Source: Bacteroidota bacterium
GTDB taxonomy: Bacteria; Bacteroidota; Bacteroidia; UKL13-3
DNA length: 41,816 nucleotides
NCBI GenBank assembly: GCA_947453415.1
Contig: CANGGG010000022.1
Location: 1 to 41,816, forward strand
Direction of reading: 5' to 3'
Shown in pieces: positions 1 to 8,281 of this stretch. The notes beneath the pieces were generated by a model. That model was not told the origin of the DNA and made no database searches. It worked only from the letters and a program-made list of their open reading frames with translations. Position numbers and translations under genes: made by a program. Positions within the stretch are counted from its first letter, which is position 1. Each line of letters starts with the position of its first letter.

Positions 1-18
1 TAAAAAAATGATTGGATA

Positions 19-600
19 ATGGAAATAATTTTTGCAAGTCATAACGAAAATAAAGTAACAGAAATTAGTGCGTTAATTGGAGCTGATTTTATTGTTAAAT
101 CACTCAATGCAATTGGCTATCATGATGAAATAATAGAAGATGGCGAAACGCTAGAAGCAAATGCATTGATAAAAGCAAGAACCATTTATAATAAAACTAA
201 AAGCAATTGTTTTGCCGATGATACTGGCTTATTGGTAGAGGCTTTAAATAATGAGCCGGGAGTATATAGTGCGCGTTATGCTGGTGAACAAAAAAACGCC
301 AACGATAACATGAATTTATTATTGAAAAACCTTGCTGATTTTGACAATAAAAATGCACGTTTTGTAACTGTAATTGCTTTAATAATTGATGGAAAAGAAT
401 ATTTGTTTGAAGGTGAATTATTAGGAAAAATTACCGATACTAAAACTGGTAAATTCGGATTTGGTTATGACCCAATATTTATTCCAAATGGTTTTAACAT
501 TTCATTGGCTGAAATGGATTTACAAGAAAAAAATAAAATTAGTCACCGAGCAAAAGCATTTGAAAAAATGATCGGCTTTTTAACTACTTACAAGCAATAA
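19..600 (+). CDS. rdgB: Non-canonical purine NTP pyrophosphatase (RdgB/HAM1 family)
   Basis: Hydrolyses ITP, dITP and XTP to the monophosphates so that deaminated purines are not built into DNA or RNA; a cytosolic housekeeping enzyme. The 193-residue length is normal for the family. Seen: the N-terminal substrate loop ASHNENKVTEI, the central FADDTGLLVEAL with the acidic metal-binding pair, PGVYSARYAGE, the FGYDPIF nucleotide-specificity motif and a C-terminal SHRAKAF. All are family signatures in the right order. The gene ends only 13 bases from the convergent DUF4296 gene, with no clear terminator hairpin between them. A TAA at the very first bases of the window may be the stop of a preceding gene, which cannot be judged from here. 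Confidence 0.96.
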   Translation: MEIIFASHNENKVTEISALIGADFIVKSLNAIGYHDEIIEDGETLEANALIKARTIYNKTKSNCFADDTGLLVEALNNEPGVYSARYAGEQKNANDNMNLLLKNLADFDNKNARFVTVIALIIDGKEYLFEGELLGKITDTKTGKFGFGYDPIFIPNGFNISLAEMDLQEKNKISHRAKAFEKMIGFLTTYKQ

Positions 601-613
601 AAAATCTAAAACA

Positions 614-967
614 CTACTTTTTCTCTAACCTCAGTTGAGTGATATTTTTTATCACATCGTTATAAACACTGTCGAGCAGCTGAGGTTCTTCTAAATAGTA
701 AGTATAATTATCGTTGAATTGTTTTTCTGTTATGTTATTTTTCTTGTAAACATATTCATAATGCCATAACATTGATTTGTTTAGGCTATCAATTAAAAAT
801 CCTTGTTGGTTAACTCCCGCTTCCGCAATTTGAATGTCGGTTAAAATGTTTGCCATTTTAGTTCTATCAAAAAACGGATTTGGTTTTAAAGAATTATCCG
901 TTTGGCAAGCAATTGTAATAATAACTAATGCAATTAATGCATATTTGTAAATTGAATTTATCATCAT
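614..967 (-). CDS. DUF4296 domain lipoprotein
   Basis: Small exported protein of unknown function. The N-terminus is a hydrophobic stretch ending in ITIAC, a lipobox with Cys21 as the likely lipidated residue. The body holds the DUF4296-type segment MANILTDIQIAEAGVN followed by a helical region rich in Tyr and Asn (about residues 38-105). The family is essentially restricted to Bacteroidota and has no assigned activity. Two ATG codons lie in tandem at the start (967 and 964); either could be used. The first overlaps the ATG of the divergent yggS gene base for base, so this gene's promoter must lie inside yggS. Confidence 0.85.
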   Translation of the reverse strand: MMINSIYKYALIALVIITIACQTDNSLKPNPFFDRTKMANILTDIQIAEAGVNQQGFLIDSLNKSMLWHYEYVYKKNNITEKQFNDNYTYYLEEPQLLDSVYNDVIKNITQLRLEKK

Positions 968-1628
968 GAGTATAGCTGCAAATATTGAAAAAATAAAACA
1001 ACAACTAAGCCAAAATATTAAATTAATTGCGGTAAGTAAAACAAAACCGGTGGAAACCCTTATGGAAGCTTACAATTCAGGACAAAAAATATTTGGTGAA
1101 AATAAAGTTCAGGAGCTTGTAGGCAAGTTTGAACAAATGCCAAAAGACATTGAATGGCACATGATTGGTCATTTGCAAAGCAATAAAGTAAAATACATTA
1201 TTCCATTTGTGGCATTGATTCATTCGGTTGACAGTGAAAATATTTTACTTGAAATCAATAAACAAGCCGCTAAAATCAATAAAATTCAACAGGTGCTTTT
1301 GCAAATTAGCATTGCCGATGAAGAAACAAAATTTGGTTTTGAAGAAGCAGAATTATTTAATCTTCTAGTAAAATTTAAAAACCATGAATTTCCCAATATT
1401 GAAATAGTTGGTTTAATGGGAATGGCAACATTTACTGAAAATGAGGAGCAAATTGCAAATGAATTTGCAGGCTTAAAAAAACTATTTGACAATGTAAAAG
1501 CTACTTATTTTTCTTCACAGGAATCTTTCCATCAATTATCGATGGGAATGAGCAGCGATTATCAAATTGCTATTGCCAATGGCAGTAATTTAATTAGAGT
1601 TGGAAGTACTATTTTTGGTGGAAGATAA
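966..1628 (+). CDS. yggS: YggS/PROSC family PLP homeostasis protein
   Basis: Pyridoxal-phosphate-binding protein of the alanine-racemase TIM-barrel fold that buffers PLP and affects amino-acid metabolism; it is not a standalone racemase. Seen: the PLP lysine in KLIAVSKTKP (Lys25), FGENKVQEL, WHMIGHLQSNK, the long barrel region, GLMGMATFT, and the C-terminal phosphate-binding segment LSMGMSSDYQIAI followed by RVGSTIFG. The 220-residue length is usual. The start codon shares bases with the start codon of the opposite-strand DUF4296 gene. Downstream is a palindromic dispersed repeat rather than a classical T-tailed terminator. Confidence 0.95.
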   Translation: MSIAANIEKIKQQLSQNIKLIAVSKTKPVETLMEAYNSGQKIFGENKVQELVGKFEQMPKDIEWHMIGHLQSNKVKYIIPFVALIHSVDSENILLEINKQAAKINKIQQVLLQISIADEETKFGFEEAELFNLLVKFKNHEFPNIEIVGLMGMATFTENEEQIANEFAGLKKLFDNVKATYFSSQESFHQLSMGMSSDYQIAIANGSNLIRVGSTIFGGR

Positions 1629-1637
1629 CATTGGAAA

Positions 1638-1676
1638 TTCGAAAAAATATTCCGATTAATCGGAACGAAATTCGAA
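1638..1676. repeat. Dispersed palindromic repeat, copy 1 (TTCCGAT core)
   Basis: The core TTCCGATTAATCGGAA (1650-1665) is a perfect 16-bp palindrome, bracketed by TTCGAA on both sides. A near-identical copy in the opposite orientation occurs at 28500-28531. Both copies lie at the 3' side of genes (yggS here, both flanking genes at the second site). The function is unknown; REP-like element or transcript-end hairpin are possibilities. Confidence 0.75.
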
Positions 1677-1771
1677 ATATTTTGACTGAACAAATTATAA
1701 TTCATAAAGTAAATTGAATAATGAATATCTATTTTCGAATTTAGGATTTAGAATTTAATTTTTTTTCTTTT

Positions 1772-1786
1772 AGCCCTGAAAGGGCT
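1772..1786. repeat. Short hairpin AGCCCT-GAA-AGGGCT
   Basis: A perfect 6-bp stem with a 3-base loop between yggS and the radical SAM gene, preceded by a run of T on its left side. On the minus strand the T-tract becomes an A-tract, so a terminator is not well supported in either direction. Its CCTnnnAGG centre resembles the tandem 20-bp units at 28314-28397. Confidence 0.45.
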
Positions 1787-1823
1787 CAACAAAACTCACT
1801 GTTCTCATTTGACACAATAAAAC

Positions 1824-1831
1824 TATATTTG
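1824..1831 (+). promoter_or_regulatory. Bacteroidota -7 box TATATTTG
   Basis: Perfect match to the TAnnTTTG -7 element known for Bacteroidota sigma-70 promoters, 17 bases before the ATG of the radical SAM gene. The TTTG at 1808-1811 is too close (12-base gap) to be a well-spaced -33 element, so only the -7 part is supported. Confidence 0.45.
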
Positions 1832-1848
1832 CCTTTTTAAAATTATCA

Positions 1849-3516
1849 ATGCGCATATTATTAACTACGCTTAACGCCAAATATATTCATATCAATCTTG
1901 CCATCAGACTTTTGTTTGAGTTAAACAAAGACAAAAAAGGCTTGGAATGGAAAGAATTTACCATTAAAGAAGACAAAGCTGGAATTGCAGATTTCTGCAA
2001 AGATTTTGAAATCATTGCTTTCAGTTGCTATATATGGAATATTCAGCAAACACTAGTAGTGGCACGTTTAATAAAATCAATTAATAAAGACATAAAAATA
2101 CTGTTAGGTGGACCAGAAGTAAGTTATGAATACAATGATGTAATTGGATTAGATGAAGTAGATTATATCATTACAGGCGAGGGAGAAACTCCTTTTAAAG
2201 AGTTTATCAATAGCTATCCAAACATAGAAAATGTTCCAAATTTAGTATTTAAAAAAGACGGAAAAGTGAAAGAAAACTTGCCCGCTCCCATGTTTGATTT
2301 AACTAATTACACCAACTTTAATCCTTATATTAACGATAAACCAGCAGACCTATACAACAAAGTTTGCTATGTAGAAACCAGCCGTGGTTGTCCTTATAAA
2401 TGTGAGTTTTGTTTGGCTAGTTTAGACAATAAAGTGCGTACACTTCCAATAGACGACATTAAAACAAATTTGCTGTATTTGATGGAACATGGGCGTGTGG
2501 TAAAGTTTTTAGATAGAACTTTCAATGTAAAAAAAGATTTTACCATCGATATTTTTAAATTCATATTGGCAAACCACAAACCAAACAATGTTTTTCAGTT
2601 TGAAATTACTGCCGATATAGTCCATCCCGATATTGTTAAATTTATTCAAGAACATGTTCCAAAAGGATTATTCCGTTTTGAAATTGGTATTCAAACAGTA
2701 AACCAACAAGCGAATTTACAAGTAAACAGGAAACAAAATTTTGATAAAACCAGTGCGGTTATCAAAACGCTAGACAATAAAATAGAAATGCATTTAGACC
2801 TCATCGTAGGTTTGCCTTTAGATTATTGGAACGATATAAAATACAGCATTGAGGAAGTTTTTAAACTTTTTCCGCCTGAGTTACAATTGGGTTTTTTAAA
2901 GTTTTTAAAAGGAACTCCCATGCGTCATAAATATTTGGAACACGATTATGTATATGATCCACTTCCACCCTACCAAATTATAAAAAGTAAATATTTAAGC
3001 GAAGAAGAACTTTTAAAAATTACTGTTTTAGAAGAAGCATTAGAAATTTATTGGAACAAAAAACGCGCATTTCATACCTTAAAATATGTATCGAATAACT
3101 ACAGCATTTTCGATTTTTTGTTGGGTTTAGGAAATCTTTTTGCTAGCAAAAGTAATTTCCACAAACATGCTTTGGTTACAGTTTATGAAATCATACATGA
3201 ATATGCAAAAACAACTTTTCCAAACGATAAAATATTGCTTGATTTGATAGCAATTGATTATTATTTGCATCCAAATATTAAACCTAAAACTTTATTTATT
3301 GAAGAAATAGATAGAGCCGAAAGAACCAATATGATTGAGCGTTTACGTTTAAATCATCATAAATTCAGATTCATTATTATTCAAATCAATTTTGATTTTG
3401 AAACATGGCAACAAAGTGAAACAATAGCTGAAGAAAAGCACCATTTAATTTTCCAATATAATGGAACTTCAAAACCAGCTGTAATTTTTGACCAGTTGGA
3501 AATGGTGAGGATTTAA
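1849..3516 (+). CDS. B12-binding radical SAM protein with DUF4080 C-terminal domain
   Basis: Predicted cobalamin-dependent radical SAM enzyme; the reaction of the DUF4080 group is unknown (related classes do radical methylations). Three parts: an N-terminal cobalamin-binding Rossmann-like region (about residues 1-130, with LLGGPEVSYEY and IITGEGETPF), the radical SAM TIM barrel with Cys181, Cys185 and Cys188 in CPYKCEFC for the 4Fe-4S cluster, and a C-terminal DUF4080 region from about residue 370. The length of 555 residues fits the family. It has its own -7 box upstream and no operon partner: the following toxin-antitoxin pair has a separate promoter. The substrate cannot be inferred from context. 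Confidence 0.9.
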   Translation: MRILLTTLNAKYIHINLAIRLLFELNKDKKGLEWKEFTIKEDKAGIADFCKDFEIIAFSCYIWNIQQTLVVARLIKSINKDIKILLGGPEVSYEYNDVIGLDEVDYIITGEGETPFKEFINSYPNIENVPNLVFKKDGKVKENLPAPMFDLTNYTNFNPYINDKPADLYNKVCYVETSRGCPYKCEFCLASLDNKVRTLPIDDIKTNLLYLMEHGRVVKFLDRTFNVKKDFTIDIFKFILANHKPNNVFQFEITADIVHPDIVKFIQEHVPKGLFRFEIGIQTVNQQANLQVNRKQNFDKTSAVIKTLDNKIEMHLDLIVGLPLDYWNDIKYSIEEVFKLFPPELQLGFLKFLKGTPMRHKYLEHDYVYDPLPPYQIIKSKYLSEEELLKITVLEEALEIYWNKKRAFHTLKYVSNNYSIFDFLLGLGNLFASKSNFHKHALVTVYEIIHEYAKTTFPNDKILLDLIAIDYYLHPNIKPKTLFIEEIDRAERTNMIERLRLNHHKFRFIIIQINFDFETWQQSETIAEEKHHLIFQYNGTSKPAVIFDQLEMVRI

Positions 3517-3551
3517 AAAAGGAAATATTAATTAAATTTAGAAATAAACAC

Positions 3552-3559
3552 TAAATTTG
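3552..3559 (+). promoter_or_regulatory. Bacteroidota -7 box TAAATTTG before the toxin-antitoxin pair
   Basis: Perfect TAnnTTTG match 20 bases upstream of the antitoxin ATG. No convincing -33 element is seen. It would make the toxin-antitoxin pair an independent transcription unit. Confidence 0.45.
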
Positions 3560-3578
3560 TGCTATAAAAAACAAAACG

Positions 3579-3788
3579 ATGAAATACATTTTAGAAATAG
3601 CAGAAAACAAATCAGACTTTGCTGAAGAATTTTTTAAAACAATTTCTTTTATAAAAAATGTAAAAGCGGTTCCATCTAATGAAATAACTAATCCAATCAT
3701 TTTACAAAATATAGAAGCCTACGAAAAAGGGAAACTTAAGGCATCACCTTTATGCTTGGCAGATTTAAAAAAAATGCTCAATGATTGA
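3579..3788 (+). CDS. Putative antitoxin of a YoeB-type toxin-antitoxin pair
   Basis: A 69-residue protein whose stop codon overlaps the toxin start by 8 bases, the usual translational coupling that keeps antitoxin in excess. By position it should neutralise the downstream RNase. The sequence is not a clear YefM/Phd protein: it is shorter than the roughly 80-90 residues of YefM and I see no Phd-type N-terminal DNA-binding signature. It starts with a beta-strand-like KYILEIAENKSDFAEEFF segment, then a charged helical segment. Similar short antitoxin-like proteins pair with RelE/YoeB toxins in Bacteroidota. The role rests mainly on context. Confidence 0.75.
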   Translation: MKYILEIAENKSDFAEEFFKTISFIKNVKAVPSNEITNPIILQNIEAYEKGKLKASPLCLADLKKMLND

Positions 3789-4044
3789 GTTAGTTTTTAT
3801 TCCAAAAGCATGGACTGACTTAGGTTGGTGGATGCAAAATGATATAAAATCTGTCAAAAAAATATACAAGCTTTTAGAAAATTGTTGTAAAACTCCGTTT
3901 GAAGGATTAGGTCAGCCAGAGCCACTAAAGGCAAATTATAGTGGATATTGGTCACGAAGAATAAATTTGGAACATAGAATAATATATAAAGTTGAGGACA
4001 AACGAATCGTTGTAATTTCTTTATATGGTCATTACCAAAATTAG
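3781..4044 (+). CDS. yoeB: YoeB/Txe family mRNA interferase toxin
   Basis: Ribosome-dependent endoribonuclease of the RelE superfamily that cleaves mRNA in the A site and halts translation. The 87-residue sequence matches YoeB throughout: TPFEGLGQPEPLKAN, SGYWSRRINLEHRIIYKVED and the terminal YGHYQN. The catalytic residues known from E. coli YoeB (Glu46, Arg65, His83, Tyr84) correspond by eye to Glu47, Arg66, His84 and Tyr85, so the toxin looks active. It is translated from an ATG inside the end of the antitoxin gene. Regulation is expected to be autorepression by the complex, though no operator palindrome was identified. Confidence 0.94.
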   Translation: MIELVFIPKAWTDLGWWMQNDIKSVKKIYKLLENCCKTPFEGLGQPEPLKANYSGYWSRRINLEHRIIYKVEDKRIVVISLYGHYQN

Positions 4045-4064
4045 AATAAACGACAAAACTTTCC

Positions 4065-4583
4065 TTACAACAAATATTTCTTTTCTATCACAGTTCTGTG
4101 GTGAATTTCGTGGCCTAATAACATGTAAGCAATGCTTCTTACACTTGCTGGATTATTATTGGCAACGCCCATTTTATCCCAAGCAGCATTTGCTAACGAT
4201 TTTAGTATTTCAACAGTAGAACCTCTCACCATAGAAAACTCACGAACCATGTCGTAAATATCTCTTTTATCGGCCATGCTCGTTTCTACAAATATATTGT
4301 GGTCAAAGCCTGCCAAAGGAACCTCAGGATTACGCGCTATTGATAAAATTCTGTATTGGAAAACTCTTTCGCAATCAATAATGTGTTGGAAAATTTCTTT
4401 TACAGTCCATTTATTGGCTTCATATTTAAACAATAAAGTTTCCTCATCTAAGCTAGTAAAAAGCTCTATGGTTTCCATGCTTTCTTTGTATAATTCGGTG
4501 TATAAATCTTCCGATTTTACTAAATTAACATAAGTAGCAATGTAAGGATTAAATAACGATAAGTCAGGTTTTGTAATTTCCAT
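4065..4583 (-). CDS. DinB-family four-helix metal-binding protein
   Basis: DinB/YfiT-superfamily protein: a four-helix bundle that binds a divalent metal; members include thiol-dependent transferases (bacillithiol, mycothiol). The likely metal ligands are His67 (FQHIIDCERVF) and His158/His162 (LLGHEIHHRTVI), the family's usual spacing. I chose the ATG at 4583 (172 residues) over an upstream in-frame ATG at 4622, because the extra 13 residues are not DinB-like and the family domain begins soon after MEITKPDL. The gene converges on the toxin gene with a 20-base gap. The substrate is unknown. Confidence 0.88.
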   Translation of the reverse strand: MEITKPDLSLFNPYIATYVNLVKSEDLYTELYKESMETIELFTSLDEETLLFKYEANKWTVKEIFQHIIDCERVFQYRILSIARNPEVPLAGFDHNIFVETSMADKRDIYDMVREFSMVRGSTVEILKSLANAAWDKMGVANNNPASVRSIAYMLLGHEIHHRTVIEKKYLL

Positions 4584-4753
4584 TGTGTTTTTTTCGAGCC
4601 GCAAGTTTAGTAAAAATTTCATTCATTTATTGCAAATTATCATTCATTTTTACGATTTAAACTTTACATGTAAATTTATTTTCAAACATTTAATAGTTTT
4701 TGTAAAATTTATAAAAACAATAACTATAATTACAAAAAAATACAAATAGCCAA

Positions 4754-7384
4754 ATGAAAATACTTGATATAAAAACCATGCGCGGACCAAATTATTGGAG
4801 TGTACGCAGACATAAATTAATTCAAATGCGTTTGGATTTAGAAGAATTAGAACAAAGCCCTACCAATAAAATTGATGGTTTTTCAGAACGCTTAGAAAAA
4901 ATGTTTCCTAGCATGTTTTCACATAGATGTTCGGAACAAGTAGCTGGTGGTTTTTTTATGCGTGTAAAAGATGGAACTTGGATGGGACATGTAATTGAAC
5001 ATATTGCACTTGAAATTCAAACGTTGGCAGGCATGGAAACAGGCTTTGGCCGCACCCGATCAACCAGTAAAGAAGGCGTATACAATGTAGTATTTAGCTA
5101 CATGGAAGAAAAAGCAGGTGTTTTTGCGGCAAGATCTGCCGTAAGAATTGCGGAAGCATTAATAGCTGGAACCGACTACGACTTAGGAAACGATATTCAA
5201 GAACTTAGGGAAATTAGAGAAGATGAAAGATTAGGCCCAAGCACCGGCTGCATTGTTGAAGAAGCAGTTTCCAGAGGAATTCCTTATATTCGTTTAAACA
5301 GAAATTCATTGGTTCAGTTGGGTTATGGAATCAATCAAAAACGAATCAGAGCAACCATTGCCAGTACTACTGGCAGCATAGCAGTAGACATAGCCTGCGA
5401 TAAAGAAGAAACAAAAAATTTATTGGGTGCAGCTGAAATTCCAGTTCCCAAAGGACGAATTGTTTATGGTGAGGAAGGTTTGGAAGCAGCTATTGAAAGC
5501 ATCAAATATCCTATTGTTACCAAACCCGTTGATGGAAATCACGGAAAAGGCGCTACCACCGATATTAATAATTGGGAAGATGCTGTTAAAGGTTTAGAAG
5601 CTGCTAAAGTATATTCTAGAGGTGTTATTGTTGAAAAATTTATTTCAGGATTGGACCATCGTGTTTTAGTAATTAACTACAAGTTTGTTGCAGCTGCAAT
5701 CCGTAAACCAGCATCGGTTATTGGTGATGGAAAAAGTACCATTGACGAATTAATTGATATTACAAACCTAGACCCACGAAGAGGATTTGGACACGAGAAA
5801 ACTTTGACAAGTATCAAAGTTGATCAATTTACTTTAGATATTTTAAAAGATAAAAACTTAACACTTGAAAGTATTTTACCCGAAGGTGAAGAGCTTTGGT
5901 TAAAACCAACAGCTAATCTTTCTACCGGTGGTACTGCTACTGATATTACTGATTTAGTTCATCCCGATAATATTTTTATGTGTGAACGAATAGCAAGAAT
6001 TATTGGCTTAGATATTTGCGGAATTGATATGATGGCTAAAACATTAAGCGAACCGGTTGCCGAATCTGGCGGTGGCGTAATAGAAGTAAATGCTGCTCCT
6101 GGTTTCAGAATGCACATAGATCCAGCTCAAGGTTTACCAAGAAATGTGGCCGAACCAGTAATTGATATGTTATATCCAATAGGAAGTTCAGCACGCATTC
6201 CTATCATAGCTATTACAGGTACAAATGGTAAAACTACCACTACCCGATTAATGGCTCACATGGTAAAAACGATGGGTTATAAAGTGGGTTACACCACTAC
6301 CGATGGCGTTTATATTCAAAATCAAATGATGATGCGTGGCGATTGTACCGGACCCGTAAGTGCAGAGTTTGTGTTAAAAGATCCTACCGTTGATTTTGCA
6401 GTTTTAGAGTGTGCTAGAGGAGGAATTTTACGTTCAGGTTTAGGTTTTCACAATTGCGATATAGCCATTGTAACAAACGTAGCTGAAGACCATTTGGGAT
6501 TAGGTGATATAGACACCATAGAACAATTAGCAAGAGTAAAAGCAGTAGTTCCCGAAAGTGTATTGGCAAGTGGTTATAGCATATTAAATGCCGACAATAA
6601 ATGGGCAGCTCAAATGGCTAAAGGTTTAGCTTGTAAAGTAGCTTATTTCAGTATGGATGAAAATAATCCAATCATCAAAGAACATATAAATGCTGGAGGT
6701 TTAGCTGCTATTTATGAAAATGGTTATGTAACAATAAGCAAAGGAACTTGGAAAATTAGGGTAGAAAAAGCCATCAATATTCCATTGACTTTTGGGGGAA
6801 AAGCTACGTTTAATATTCAAAATATATTGCCAACTTTAATTGCTGGATTTATCCGTAATTTTAAAATTGAAGACATGCGAATTGCATTGCAAACTTTTAT
6901 TCCTAGTCCGGCACAAACACCAGGTCGTATGAATATATTTAATTTTAAAAACTTTCAAGTAATGGTTGATTACGCACACAATGCTGCTGGTTTTACAGCC
7001 ATAGCCGATATGTTAAGTAAAATAAATGCAAAACACGTTGGAATCATTGCTGGTGTTGGCGACAGACGCGATGAAGATACCATTGGTTTAGGAAGTGTGG
7101 CTGCCAAAATGTTTGACGAAGTAATAATACGCCAAGATAAAAACTTAAGAGGTAAAACCGAACAAGATATAATTGACTTGATGATGCGAGGTATTACAGA
7201 GGTAGATGCCAATAAAAAAGTAACTGTAATTAAGAAAGAAACTGAGGCCATAGAATTTGCGATAAAAAATGCTGCAAAAGGCAGTTTTATTACTATTTGC
7301 AGCGATGTAGTTCCAGATGCTTTAGACCAAATTATGAAAATGAAAGAACAAGAAGACGAGGGTTTGGTTGAATTTGGTTTGTAA
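4754..7384 (+). CDS. cphA: Cyanophycin synthetase
   Basis: Builds the storage polymer multi-L-arginyl-poly-L-aspartate (cyanophycin) from Asp and Arg with ATP. Domain order: an N-terminal CphA-specific domain (about 1-160), an ATP-grasp domain (about 165-480; LGPSTGCIVEEA at its start, KPVDGNHGKG, a C-terminal VIEVNAAPGFRMH metal site) that adds Asp, and a Mur-ligase-like domain (about 485-876) that adds Arg, with P-loop GTNGKTTTT at 489-497 and VMVDYAHNAAGF. The length of 876 matches the family. All active-site motifs look intact. No cyanophycinase or isoaspartyl dipeptidase gene lies next to it in this window. The 131-base upstream region is A/T-rich without a convincing promoter match. A short-chain poly-dipeptide synthetase variant cannot be excluded by eye. 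Confidence 0.95.
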   Translation: MKILDIKTMRGPNYWSVRRHKLIQMRLDLEELEQSPTNKIDGFSERLEKMFPSMFSHRCSEQVAGGFFMRVKDGTWMGHVIEHIALEIQTLAGMETGFGRTRSTSKEGVYNVVFSYMEEKAGVFAARSAVRIAEALIAGTDYDLGNDIQELREIREDERLGPSTGCIVEEAVSRGIPYIRLNRNSLVQLGYGINQKRIRATIASTTGSIAVDIACDKEETKNLLGAAEIPVPKGRIVYGEEGLEAAIESIKYPIVTKPVDGNHGKGATTDINNWEDAVKGLEAAKVYSRGVIVEKFISGLDHRVLVINYKFVAAAIRKPASVIGDGKSTIDELIDITNLDPRRGFGHEKTLTSIKVDQFTLDILKDKNLTLESILPEGEELWLKPTANLSTGGTATDITDLVHPDNIFMCERIARIIGLDICGIDMMAKTLSEPVAESGGGVIEVNAAPGFRMHIDPAQGLPRNVAEPVIDMLYPIGSSARIPIIAITGTNGKTTTTRLMAHMVKTMGYKVGYTTTDGVYIQNQMMMRGDCTGPVSAEFVLKDPTVDFAVLECARGGILRSGLGFHNCDIAIVTNVAEDHLGLGDIDTIEQLARVKAVVPESVLASGYSILNADNKWAAQMAKGLACKVAYFSMDENNPIIKEHINAGGLAAIYENGYVTISKGTWKIRVEKAINIPLTFGGKATFNIQNILPTLIAGFIRNFKIEDMRIALQTFIPSPAQTPGRMNIFNFKNFQVMVDYAHNAAGFTAIADMLSKINAKHVGIIAGVGDRRDEDTIGLGSVAAKMFDEVIIRQDKNLRGKTEQDIIDLMMRGITEVDANKKVTVIKKETEAIEFAIKNAAKGSFITICSDVVPDALDQIMKMKEQEDEGLVEFGL

Positions 7385-7429
7385 TAAAAACAAATTAATG
7401 AAATAAAAATAATTCTATGCTATCAGCTT

Positions 7430-8269
7430 ATGAAAAAAGAATATATTAATGCTTTATTTGATAAATTTGAAGAAGCGTGTTACGATTACAAAGGAATAGA
7501 ATGTTGGAGTGCAAGAGAACTTCAAGAAATTCTTGGATATGCACAATGGAGAAATTTTGAAAAAGTAATTGAAAAAGCTAAAAAATCTTGTGAACAAGCT
7601 TTAGAAATAGTAAAGAACCATTTTGCTGATATCAGCAAAATGGTCGAAATTGGTAGTGGCGCAAAAAAAGAAATACAAGATATAGCGCTTACGAGATATG
7701 CTTGTTATTTGATTGCACAAAATGGAGATGCTACAACCAAATCTGAAATTGCATTTGCTCAAACCTATTTTGCTGTTCAAACAAGAAAACAAGAAATTAT
7801 TGAAAAACGATTGTTAGATGTGGCAAGGGTTAATGCTCGTGAAAAACTATCGCAATCAGAAAAGAAGTTATCAGGAATTATTTTTGAAAGAGGCATTGAT
7901 AATAAAAGCTTTGCGTTCATTCGTTCTAAAGGTGATGAAGCTTTGTTTGGGGGAAGAACTACAAACGATATGAAAAGAATTTTGAAAGTTCCTGATAGTC
8001 GTCCATTAGCCGATTTCTTGCCAACATTAACCATAAAAGCAAAAGATTTTGCAACAGAACTTACAAGTCATAATGTTATAGATAAAGATTTACAAGGAGA
8101 CAACTTAATAACCAAAGAACACGTAGAAAATAATTTGGCTGTAAGAAAGATGTTACAGGATAGAGGTGTAAAACCAGAGCAACTTCCACCAGCCGAAGAT
8201 GTGAAAAAAGTAGAGCGAAGATTAGAAAGTGAAGAAAAAAAAATATTAAAAGATTTGAAAAAAAAGTAA
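7430..8269 (+). CDS. dinD: DinD-like DNA-damage-inducible protein
   Basis: Resembles E. coli DinD, an SOS-induced protein reported to inhibit RecA-mediated strand exchange. The N-terminus (residues 1-95) carries the BRO/DinD-type segment CWSARELQEILGYAQWRNFEKV; the middle has EIQDIALTRYACYLIAQNGD and the helical QTYFAVQTRKQE; the C-terminal half contains SFAFIRSKGDEALFGG and a Lys/Glu-rich tail. The 279 residues agree with DinD. It follows cphA after 45 bases on the same strand but is functionally unrelated. No LexA-like operator was recognised. DinD genes are patchily distributed, often alongside restriction or mobile functions, so transfer is plausible; the decayed gene downstream also marks this as a changeable spot. 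Confidence 0.85.
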   Translation: MKKEYINALFDKFEEACYDYKGIECWSARELQEILGYAQWRNFEKVIEKAKKSCEQALEIVKNHFADISKMVEIGSGAKKEIQDIALTRYACYLIAQNGDATTKSEIAFAQTYFAVQTRKQEIIEKRLLDVARVNAREKLSQSEKKLSGIIFERGIDNKSFAFIRSKGDEALFGGRTTNDMKRILKVPDSRPLADFLPTLTIKAKDFATELTSHNVIDKDLQGDNLITKEHVENNLAVRKMLQDRGVKPEQLPPAEDVKKVERRLESEEKKILKDLKKK

Positions 8270-8281
8270 ACAAGGAAAAAA

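Noticed and set aside
1286-1492. Antisense frame in yggS
   Set aside because: Shadow of a well-conserved gene; no signal peptide or domain.
4025-4219. Open frame between the toxin gene and the DinB gene
   Set aside because: It overlaps both neighbours and has no coding-like features beyond the overlap.
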